NCBI GenBank assembly: GCA_017515465.1
Contig: JAFWFV010000001.1
Location: 1-64,000 of the forward strand
DNA length: 64,000 bases
DNA from: Clostridiales bacterium
GTDB lineage: Bacteria; Bacillota; Clostridia; Saccharofermentanales; Saccharofermentanaceae
Direction: 5' to 3'
The notes under the pieces are model-generated. The model had not been told where the DNA came from. It ran no database searches and saw nothing but the letters and a program-made list of their open reading frames with translations. Every line of letters begins with the position of its first letter. Position 1 is the stretch's first letter. A program made the position numbers and the translations under genes. Below, one piece after another: positions 1 to 7,412 of the stretch.

Positions 1-939
1 AACGATTTCACGATAAATAGTCTGAGATGGATTCTTAGGAATCGTGCTTATATCGGTGAATACCGTTATGCTGATGTAGTTATTCCTGACGGTATGCCAA
101 AGATAATCACAGAAGAGATGTTTGAGGCAGCACAGGCTAAGGCTTCTCTTAATAAGCGTAAGCATAATGCAAACAATGATGAGCCTGATGCTCCCCGTTT
201 TTGGCTTACAGGCAAACTGTTCTGTGGAGAATGCGGAGAGAGGGTTTCAGGTGGTTCTGGAACATCTAAGACAAAAGGTCGGAAATACTATTATTATTCG
301 TGCAATAATTACAGAAAGCATAAGTGCTGTCTTAAACCTGTCCGTAAGGAAATGGTTGAAAATGCGGTTATAAGGGCATTGGATGACATTCTCGGCGATT
401 CTGAGAACCTTGCTTCACTCGCTGTAGATATTTCGGCTTACTACAAGAGAATAAATTCTGATGATTCTTTCCTTAAATCCTTAGAAAAGAACCTCAAAGA
501 CACGGAAACAGCATTAAAAAACCTTGTAAAAGCATTAGAGCAAGGTATTTTCTCCGAAACAACTCAGAAAAGGCTGAAAGAACTGGAGACTCAAAAGACG
601 AATCTAAATGATGCAATAGCGTCTGAAAAGGCTAAATTGGCTATTACTGAAGATGATTATAGTATCTCAAAATACTATATGTTCTATAAAAATGCCGATT
701 TCAAAGATGAGCAGACAAGGGATGCAGTCCTGGAATACTTTATCGACAAGATTTACCTTTATAACGATAAGATAGTCATAACGTGCTATTATAGTGACGA
801 TAAACGTGAGGTTCGGCTGGATGAACTCAATGAATTCATTGATTCAGGTGGCACGGACAAGGGTTCGTCTTGTTCGTGCTATGCTCCACCAAGAACTCAT
901 GAAGTCATTCTGAAATACAGTCCTCGAAGCTATTTATAG
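1..939 (+). CDS. Large serine recombinase, C-terminal part (5' truncated by window edge)
   Basis: The reading frame is open from base 1, so the gene begins outside the window. The visible 312 residues start inside the 'recombinase' DNA-binding domain (NRAYIGEYRY, then VIPDGMPKII), followed by a zinc-ribbon with Cys75, Cys78 (FCGECG) and a second Cys cluster near residues 101-110, then a charged helical, coiled-coil-like stretch. This is the usual C-terminal half of large serine integrases of phages and conjugative elements; the catalytic N-terminal domain is not visible. It ends with TAG and is followed at once by a 53-bp tandem repeat. Inference: this is the edge of an integrated mobile element, with the element lying mainly to the left. 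Family assignment is firm; activity cannot be judged. Confidence 0.88.
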   Translation, partial: NDFTINSLRWILRNRAYIGEYRYADVVIPDGMPKIITEEMFEAAQAKASLNKRKHNANNDEPDAPRFWLTGKLFCGECGERVSGGSGTSKTKGRKYYYYSCNNYRKHKCCLKPVRKEMVENAVIRALDDILGDSENLASLAVDISAYYKRINSDDSFLKSLEKNLKDTETALKNLVKALEQGIFSETTQKRLKELETQKTNLNDAIASEKAKLAITEDDYSISKYYMFYKNADFKDEQTRDAVLEYFIDKIYLYNDKIVITCYYSDDKREVRLDELNEFIDSGGTDKGSSCSCYAPPRTHEVILKYSPRSYL

Positions 940-967
940 TTTCTGCGTCATTCAAAATACGTTGACG

Positions 968-1111
968 CTTCTGCGGTAAAGTATTTCAGAATGACTTCAT
1001 TCGTTCACAGAGGTGATCTTCTTCTGCGGTAAAGTTTTTCAGAAGGGTTCCATTCGTCTTCCGAGGGAATCTTCTTCTGCGGTAAAGTATTTCAGAATGA
1101 CTTCATTCGTT
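968..1111. repeat. 53-bp tandem repeat, about 2.7 copies
   Basis: Three copies begin at 968, 1021 and 1074, exactly 53 bp apart, each opening with CTTCTGCGGTAAAG. Copies 1 and 3 agree over about 38 bp; copy 2 has diverged in its second half. Each copy contains a TTCTG...CAGAA inverted repeat, and copies 1 and 3 also contain GAATG-acct-like-CATTC small dyads. It lies between a recombinase gene and an ABC exporter. It could be a recombination or attachment region, or simple slippage repeats. Confidence 0.8.
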
Positions 1112-1137
1112 TGAATTAAGGATTTAGGTGTTCATAA

Positions 1138-2868
1138 ATGAAGGATAATCTAAGACGTATGATCAGTTACTATAAGCCTTATCTGGGAACGTTCTTCCTG
1201 GATATGTTCTTTGCGATCGTTGCGTCGGCCATATCCCTTGTGATCCCGCTCGTTGTAAGGAATATCACTTCTGATATCCCGAATATGACACCTGAGGCGG
1301 GAATGACTAAGATCCTCTGGCTTGGAGGGGTTCTTATCGTCCTTGTCATAGTTCAGTTTTTTGCCAATTACTTCATCACATACATCGGACACGTTATGGG
1401 TGCGAAGATGGAATACGACATGAGAGCTGAGATCTTTTCACATTATCAGAAGCTTTCGTTCTCATTCTTCGACGATCAGAAGGTCGGACAGCTCATGAGC
1501 AGGATCACGAGTGATCTTTTCGAGATTACGGAGTTGCTGCATCACGGCCCGGAGAACATCGTCATATCCTTCATTAAGATAATCGGCGCTTTCATTATCC
1601 TGCTCAGCATCAGCGGATATCTTACGGCTGCAGCATTTGCAATGCTTCCGTTCATGTTTATCTTCGCTTATATCCTAAATAAGAGGATGCGCAGGGCATT
1701 CAAAAAGAACAGGGAGAAGATCGCTGAGATCAACACTCAGATAGAAGATAACCTCTCCGGTATCAGAGTTGTTAAGTCCTTTGCAAATGAAGCGATAGAG
1801 AATGAGAAGTTCAAGGCCGGTAATGATGGATTCCTCAATGCCAAGAAAGCCAGCTATTTTAACATGGGCATCTTCCATTCAGGCATGACGGCCTTCACGT
1901 TTCTTATCAACATCATCGTCATCGTAACGGGAGGTGTGCTCATGGTCAAGGGGCTCGTTGATGTGCCTGATTTTGTAGCTTTCCTGCTGTACATAAACGT
2001 ATTCACCGAACCCGTAAGGACCCTGATCGACTTTACTGAGCAGTTCCAGAACGGCTATACAGGATTTGAGCGCTTTGCCGAAATGATCAGCATTATTCCT
2101 GATATCCAGGATAAGAATGATGCGGTACCTCTTACGGGAGTAAAGGGCGATATCGAATTCTCTGATGTTTCGTTCAGATACAAGGACGGCGCACACAGGG
2201 TCCTCCGCCATATCGATCTTGAGATACCGGCAGGATCCTATGTCGCACTCGTAGGCTCATCCGGAGGCGGCAAGACGACTCTCTGCAGCCTTATTCTGAG
2301 GTTTTACGACGTTACCGGCGGTTCGATCAGGATCGACGGGAAAGACATCAGGGATGTAACTCTGAAGAGCCTCCGGGACAGTATCGGGATCGTTCAGCAG
2401 GATGTGTATATGTTCGCAGGGACGATAATGGAGAACATAAGCTACGGCAGACCGGGCGCTGCCAGGGAAGAGATCATTGAAGCAGCAAAACTTGCTAACG
2501 CTCATGATTTCATTATGGAACTCCCCAACGGTTACGATACCGATATCGGACAAAGAGGAGTCAAGCTTTCGGGAGGACAGAAGCAGCGTATCTCGATAGC
2601 GCGCGTATTTCTAAAGAATCCCCCGATCCTGATCTTTGATGAAGCTACGAGCGCTCTGGATAACGAGAGCGAGAATATCGTAAAGGAATCCCTGGAGCGT
2701 CTTTCCAAGAACAGGACGACGATCGTTATCGCTCACAGATTATCAACTATCAGAAATGCAGAAAGGATACTGGTCCTCACCGAGAACGGTATCGAGGAGA
2801 GCGGAACTCACGATGAACTGATGAAAAAGAACGGTGTTTATGCATCGCTTTATAGTTTCAACGCTTAA
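1138..2868 (+). CDS. ABC exporter, fused permease and ATPase (MsbA/LmrA type)
   Basis: A half-transporter of 576 residues that would work as a homodimer in the cytoplasmic membrane, using ATP to export a substrate. Residues 1-320 hold about six membrane segments (ABC transporter type 1 domain). The ATPase domain has Walker A (GSSGGGKTT, about 373-381), a Q-loop (IVQQD), the signature LSGGQ at 477-481, Walker B with catalytic Glu (ILIFDE) and the H-loop (IAHRLST). All catalytic motifs are intact. The ATG is preceded by TAGGTG at 7-nt spacing. The substrate cannot be told from sequence: drug, lipid or peptide are all possible. No partner transporter gene is adjacent. Confidence 0.93.
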   Translation: MKDNLRRMISYYKPYLGTFFLDMFFAIVASAISLVIPLVVRNITSDIPNMTPEAGMTKILWLGGVLIVLVIVQFFANYFITYIGHVMGAKMEYDMRAEIFSHYQKLSFSFFDDQKVGQLMSRITSDLFEITELLHHGPENIVISFIKIIGAFIILLSISGYLTAAAFAMLPFMFIFAYILNKRMRRAFKKNREKIAEINTQIEDNLSGIRVVKSFANEAIENEKFKAGNDGFLNAKKASYFNMGIFHSGMTAFTFLINIIVIVTGGVLMVKGLVDVPDFVAFLLYINVFTEPVRTLIDFTEQFQNGYTGFERFAEMISIIPDIQDKNDAVPLTGVKGDIEFSDVSFRYKDGAHRVLRHIDLEIPAGSYVALVGSSGGGKTTLCSLILRFYDVTGGSIRIDGKDIRDVTLKSLRDSIGIVQQDVYMFAGTIMENISYGRPGAAREEIIEAAKLANAHDFIMELPNGYDTDIGQRGVKLSGGQKQRISIARVFLKNPPILIFDEATSALDNESENIVKESLERLSKNRTTIVIAHRLSTIRNAERILVLTENGIEESGTHDELMKKNGVYASLYSFNA

Positions 2869-2930
2869 TCATACACCTTCAGAGGATGGTCCGGTCTGTC
2901 AATGGATAGCCTTCGATCGATGAAATATGA

Positions 2931-2936
2931 TATACT
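2931..2936 (+). promoter_or_regulatory. Candidate -10 box upstream of the CARF/HEPN gene
   Basis: TATACT lies 28 bp before the chosen ATG at 2965. No good -35 box is seen at the expected distance. If used, transcription would start after the alternative upstream ATG at 2902, which supports the downstream start. Confidence 0.35.
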
Positions 2937-2964
2937 GAATTATCAATTGAATGAGGGTTTATTT

Positions 2965-4899
2965 ATGGCTTACAGCATTCTTCTCACTTCTCTCTGTGCA
3001 TCAAGTAAAGACGAACCCATACGTTATTACGGCATCAAGGACGGGAACAGGTATTATTACTGTGACGCCGTTCTGACTGTTGAGGCATGTGCCAAGTATG
3101 CTCTTTCCAAGTATAAGATCGATGAGATAATAACTCTCGGCAGCAGGCTTACATTTGATGAAGGTGATGACGGCAGGATCATAGAGCTCAGGGAGGGTAA
3201 GACCTTTTATGCCGCAGATATCAACGAGCTTTCTACATATAGCCTGTTCAGATACAGGATCGCTCAGTATATTGATGAGGTTAGGATAGAACAGCAGGAT
3301 CTTGCAGAACTCCTTAATCCGAAGGAGCAGGAAAAGGTCACGAAGTTCATCAAGCAGTTCTTCAAGAAGTATTCCGCTGAATACGGGATCGCCAAGTACA
3401 ACCGTCTGTTTGACGCGCTGGCCCGTGATGAGAAACTCTACTCCTGCTTCCGTTCTGAATTGATCAAGAAGATCCCCCAGGTGAAATATGATTCTGCCAG
3501 GTTCATGTCCTGGATCAAGAATTACCTTTATTATGAGTTCAAATCATCCGGCAAGCTGGAGATCCTGCCGGATAATGAGGATATTAAGTGCAGATTCATA
3601 CCCACGAGCATCATGGATGACGGCAAACTGCCAATCGACAACATCATCCAGCTGGTCAGTTCTATAACCAGTGGTCACGATGAGATAGAGCTCTACGTTG
3701 CGCTCCACAGTGATGATCCGACGGATAACTATGTGCTCATCAACGTTCTCGACATCGTTAAATCCATGCCCGGCAGCAATGTCGAGCTAAGGAAGATATT
3801 TACCAGCGCAGGCAGAGGCGACAGTTTCGTCGGTGACGTTTCTGACGACACTGAGAGCTATGGCATTTCCGAACTTGTAGCAGCAACACGTACATTCCTG
3901 CAGTACGGCAAGGTCGACATGATCGTTGATTACTGGAAGAGATACGGCAGCAAGAACGAGAGAGTAGAGCAGATGATCTATGCCATGCGTCATATAGACA
4001 TCGGTATCTCACTTTGCACCATATCTGAGATCGAGGACGGCATAGCCAAGCTCAGACACTTATTTTCCACTGAGAGGGAAGGCTGGGAAGATGATTACTA
4101 CTGCAACCTGTTCGCCATTATCGGAAGCGGAATCAAGCGTGATTACGGTCCGCTCCTCGAAAAGGATACGACTGAGTTCATAGATCTCGTAAAGTGGGCA
4201 TACAGGAAGAAGTTCTACCAGCAGACCCTGACACTGATCGAGTCCAAGGCTCCCATGGAGTTCGTAAACAGGGGATTCTTCTATTACTGCGATGATGTGC
4301 TCAAGAGAGATGACGTCATCAGGAAGTTTGCCGAGATCAGATCTGAAAAGAGACCTCACGAACTCTATATGTTCGAGAAGATCGAGCATTACTTCGTAAA
4401 ACTTCACGAGAGACGCAAGACTGACAGGTCTAATCTCAAGGCAGATATTCAGAGGGTATATGCCAAATACAGGATCAGTACGCTGGATGCGGAAGGTCCC
4501 GATGAGGTCAGAGCCTACACATGCTGCGATGACCGACAGGCGTTGGAGAACCTGCTTTACGCATATTACCACCTGGGTGAAGTCAGGAACAGGACTAACC
4601 ATGCCGATGAGACCGACGTTGAAAGTGCGATCGTCATTGACCCCAGAGACATGAGTGCACGTCTCAATCTGATCTGTGAGAGTATCGAATATTTCCTGTT
4701 ATGCTACGACAAGGTGGCTCAGCTGACGGAAGGTAAACATCCGGAGGTCGTCAAGGTCCTTTCCGCTGAGGTCAAGGCCAAGTGCAATGAGCTTAAAAAG
4801 CAAAATGATGGTGTTGAACCCAAAGCTGCAACCAAGGCAAAAAAGACGTCAAAAAGCCCCGCCAAGAAGGCTTCTGCCAGGAAGAAGACCACTGAGTAA
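2965..4899 (+). CDS. Putative CARF-HEPN protein, CRISPR-associated TM1812/Csx1-like
   Basis: 644 residues. The N-terminus (YSILLTSLCASSKDEPIRYY, then YCDAVLTVEA and IDEIITLGS) resembles the Rossmann-like CARF sensor of the TM1812/DxTHG family. Around residues 230-340 there is a second Rossmann-like half (IELYVALHSDD ... NVELRKIFTSAG) followed by a helical linker. Near the C-terminus Arg541-Asn542-x3-His546 (RNRTNH) matches the HEPN ribonuclease motif R-N-x3-H, and the protein ends in a Lys/Ala/Ser-rich tail (about 620-643) that should bind nucleic acid. Known family members are RNases switched on by cyclic oligoadenylate made by type III CRISPR Cas10. No cas gene, array or cyclase is visible here; the next gene is clpX. 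The start at 2965 is preferred over 2902 because GAGGG sits 8 nt upstream and the first beta strand starts there. The family call is from pattern recognition and needs a profile search. Confidence 0.62.
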   Translation: MAYSILLTSLCASSKDEPIRYYGIKDGNRYYYCDAVLTVEACAKYALSKYKIDEIITLGSRLTFDEGDDGRIIELREGKTFYAADINELSTYSLFRYRIAQYIDEVRIEQQDLAELLNPKEQEKVTKFIKQFFKKYSAEYGIAKYNRLFDALARDEKLYSCFRSELIKKIPQVKYDSARFMSWIKNYLYYEFKSSGKLEILPDNEDIKCRFIPTSIMDDGKLPIDNIIQLVSSITSGHDEIELYVALHSDDPTDNYVLINVLDIVKSMPGSNVELRKIFTSAGRGDSFVGDVSDDTESYGISELVAATRTFLQYGKVDMIVDYWKRYGSKNERVEQMIYAMRHIDIGISLCTISEIEDGIAKLRHLFSTEREGWEDDYYCNLFAIIGSGIKRDYGPLLEKDTTEFIDLVKWAYRKKFYQQTLTLIESKAPMEFVNRGFFYYCDDVLKRDDVIRKFAEIRSEKRPHELYMFEKIEHYFVKLHERRKTDRSNLKADIQRVYAKYRISTLDAEGPDEVRAYTCCDDRQALENLLYAYYHLGEVRNRTNHADETDVESAIVIDPRDMSARLNLICESIEYFLLCYDKVAQLTEGKHPEVVKVLSAEVKAKCNELKKQNDGVEPKAATKAKKTSKSPAKKASARKKTTE

Positions 4900-4985
4900 C
4901 CTAAAATGTTACCTTTATGACATTTAATATTCCGGATTAATGGTAAAATAATTATTGATATTAATTTATTGGAGTAGATCAACTT

Positions 4986-6293
4986 ATGTCAAAATACAAT
5001 GATAACAGCGATGATATCTTATGTTGTTCCTTCTGCGGCAAGTCAGAATATGAAGTGCCCAGACTCTTTTCCGGCGTAAACTGCTATATCTGCATTGACT
5101 GCATCAAGACGGCTTACGGCATAGTAAATGAAGAGGAGAAGGTCAGCAAGAAGCGTAAGATGCGCAAATCCAGACCTAATACTGTCGTAACTCCCCATGA
5201 GATCAAGGACAGGCTTGATCAGTATGTAGTAGGACAGGATGAGGCCAAGATCGCCCTGTCCGTTGCAGTCTATAACCATTATAAGAGAGTCTTTGCCGAT
5301 GTTGCTGAGGATGATGTCGAGATCTCCAAGAGCAACATCTTGTTGCTCGGGCCCACAGGTTCAGGCAAGACACTTCTCGCTCAGACACTGGCCAGGATCC
5401 TGGATGTTCCTTTCGCAGTTGCCGATGCAACATCCCTTACCCAGGCAGGTTATGTAGGCGAGGACGTTGAAAACATCCTTCTCAAGCTCATTATCGCTGC
5501 CGATTACGATATCGAGAGAGCTCAGACAGGCATCATCTATATCGATGAGATCGACAAGATCACCAAGAAAGGCGAGAATGTCTCCATAACACGTGATGTC
5601 AGCGGCGAAGGCGTTCAGCAGGCACTGCTCAAGATCCTCGAGAGTACGGTTGCCAACGTTCCTCCCAAGGGAGGCAGAAAGCATCCCAACGAGGAGTGCA
5701 TCACCATTGATACAACGAACATCCTGTTCATCTGCGGCGGTGCCTTCGACGGCCTCGACGAGATCATCGCCAACCGTGTTTCTAATAAGCAGTATGGCTT
5801 CGGAGCAGAGGTCCAGTCCAAGAAGGACATGCACAGCGGTGCATTCTTCCATCAGGTATCTCCTGATGACCTCATGAAGTTCGGACTCATCCCCGAGTTC
5901 ATCGGACGTGTTCCTGTTACCGTTGCACTGGACAAGCTCGACAGTGAGGCACTGATAAATGTCCTTACACAGCCCAGGAATGCCATCATCAAGCAGTATC
6001 AGAAGATGCTCAAGATGGATGACGTTGAGCTGGAATTTACGGATGAAGCCATCAAGGCCATTGCTGATAAGGCAATCGAACAGAATACCGGTGCCAGAGG
6101 ACTTCGTTCCATAATCGAGGATACGATGAGAAATGTAATGTATGACATACCTTCCGAGAAGGATGTCGTAAAGTGCATCATCGATGAGAACTGCATCAAG
6201 AACGGCAAGCAGCCGACCATCATCTACAAACAGAAGAAACAGCATGAGCAGGCTAAGAACAATTCTGCAACTGTAACTCAGAGTGCAGGCTAA
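4986..6293 (+). CDS. clpX: ATP-dependent Clp protease ATP-binding subunit ClpX
   Basis: 435-residue AAA+ unfoldase that feeds substrates to ClpP. The N-terminal zinc-binding domain has two CxxC pairs (CSFC at about 14-17 and CIDC around 38). Walker A is GPTGSGKT, Walker B is IIYIDEID, the pore loop is GYVGED and the sensor 2 region is GARGLR. Length is normal for the family. Unlike in many Bacillota, neither tig nor clpP is adjacent; the upstream neighbour is the CARF/HEPN-like gene, the downstream one a ROK kinase 11 bp away, probably in the same transcript. The ATG follows GGAGTAG at 8-nt spacing. Confidence 0.97.
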   Translation: MSKYNDNSDDILCCSFCGKSEYEVPRLFSGVNCYICIDCIKTAYGIVNEEEKVSKKRKMRKSRPNTVVTPHEIKDRLDQYVVGQDEAKIALSVAVYNHYKRVFADVAEDDVEISKSNILLLGPTGSGKTLLAQTLARILDVPFAVADATSLTQAGYVGEDVENILLKLIIAADYDIERAQTGIIYIDEIDKITKKGENVSITRDVSGEGVQQALLKILESTVANVPPKGGRKHPNEECITIDTTNILFICGGAFDGLDEIIANRVSNKQYGFGAEVQSKKDMHSGAFFHQVSPDDLMKFGLIPEFIGRVPVTVALDKLDSEALINVLTQPRNAIIKQYQKMLKMDDVELEFTDEAIKAIADKAIEQNTGARGLRSIIEDTMRNVMYDIPSEKDVVKCIIDENCIKNGKQPTIIYKQKKQHEQAKNNSATVTQSAG

Positions 6294-6304
6294 GGAGGCA
6301 TAAT

Positions 6305-7264
6305 ATGGCTGAAACTTATAATATCTGTCTTGATATTGGCGGAACCAAGATCCTGGGCGTTATCTTCAATAACAAAAAAGAGATCATCTACAGACTTAAG
6401 AAAAAGACTAAGGAAGCAGGTGAATCCTCACAGAATGTTGAAGAGGTCATTATCAAGGTCGTCGAAGAGATGATCGACAAGTCAGGTATCAAGACCAGCC
6501 AGATCAATGCTATTGCAGCCGGTGCTCCCGGTGTCATTGACCAGGCAAAGGGGATCGTATTATTCTCACCCAATCTGCCCTGGCGTAATTACGACATCAG
6601 AAAGCCCATCGAAAAGAAGTTCGGCACCAGGTTCTATATTGGAAATGACGTAAATGTCGGCGTTCTCGGTGAGTACAAATACGGAGCAGGCAAGGGATAT
6701 AAGAACATAGTAGGTCTCTTTGTCGGTACGGGCATGGGCGGAGGACTTATCCTTGACGGCAAGCTCTATACGGGCCACCAGTTCAAGGGCGCTGAGTATG
6801 GTCATATGATCCTCGATCCCGAGGGACCCTTGTGCGGATGCGGCCAGAGAGGATGCCTCGAGGCTTTCTCCAGCAAGAAGGGCATGACAGCTTATATCAA
6901 CGAACAGATCGCCAGAGGCAGGGAGACGCTCATGAAGGATGCACTCTCAGCCGGAACGTTCAGGAGCAAGGCTCTTAAGAGGGCGCTCGCAGCAGGCGAT
7001 GAGGTAGCAACAGAGGCAGTCGATCGTGCATGTCACTATCTGTCCATTGCCACAGGCAACCTCGTTAATACATTCAGCCCCGAGGTCATTATCTATGGCG
7101 GAGGCGTTATCGAAGCCTGCGGAGATATCTTCCTGCCCAAGATCCTCAGAGAGGTCGACCGTTACTGCATGCCTTCCATCAGGGAGACAGTCGAGTTCAA
7201 GAATGCAGCTCTGGGCGATGATCCGATCCTCTATGGCGCATTGTCCATGATCATGGATAAATAA
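6305..7264 (+). CDS. ROK-family sugar kinase, probable glucokinase
   Basis: 319 residues. It carries the N-terminal phosphate-binding motif DIGGTK, the second ATP site FVGTGMGGGLI, and the ROK zinc motif (GHMILD ... CGCGQRGCLEAFSS), with the sugar-binding GAEYGH segment. No N-terminal helix-turn-helix is present, so this is an enzyme and not a NagC/XylR-type repressor. It would phosphorylate glucose or a related hexose in the cytoplasm. AAGGAGG lies 5 nt before the ATG. It follows clpX closely and is closed by a terminator. Glucokinase is the most likely role; fructokinase or N-acetylmannosamine kinase activity cannot be excluded. Confidence 0.88.
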   Translation: MAETYNICLDIGGTKILGVIFNNKKEIIYRLKKKTKEAGESSQNVEEVIIKVVEEMIDKSGIKTSQINAIAAGAPGVIDQAKGIVLFSPNLPWRNYDIRKPIEKKFGTRFYIGNDVNVGVLGEYKYGAGKGYKNIVGLFVGTGMGGGLILDGKLYTGHQFKGAEYGHMILDPEGPLCGCGQRGCLEAFSSKKGMTAYINEQIARGRETLMKDALSAGTFRSKALKRALAAGDEVATEAVDRACHYLSIATGNLVNTFSPEVIIYGGGVIEACGDIFLPKILREVDRYCMPSIRETVEFKNAALGDDPILYGALSMIMDK

Positions 7265-7293
7265 CATTCATCACTGATCACATGATAATCCGG

Positions 7294-7325
7294 GTGCGCA
7301 TCCTTGCGGTGCGCACTTTTATTTG
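7294..7325 (+). terminator. Rho-independent terminator after the ROK kinase
   Basis: GTGCGCA (7294-7300) pairs with TGCGCAC (7310-7316) around a 9-nt loop and is followed by TTTTATTT. It closes the clpX-ROK transcript. Confidence 0.85.
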
Positions 7326-7412
7326 GCAGGACGAGCGTAATTCTTGAAAAATAGGCATATTTGAGCAATAATATATTGTTTAATGTTTAATTAAGGAAGG
7401 CATGTTTCAGTT

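Noticed and set aside
968..1111. CRISPR array
   Set aside because: Units are tandem with no alternating unique spacers, the copies diverge, and no cas gene is next to it. The same holds for the array at 41685.
2902..2964. Earlier start for the CARF/HEPN-like gene
   Set aside because: It lacks a ribosome binding site and would lie upstream of the likely transcription start; the ATG at 2965 has GAGGG at good spacing.
5361..6245. 294-codon open frame on the - strand opposite clpX
   Set aside because: Same reason: an antisense shadow of a highly conserved gene with no ribosome binding site or domain.
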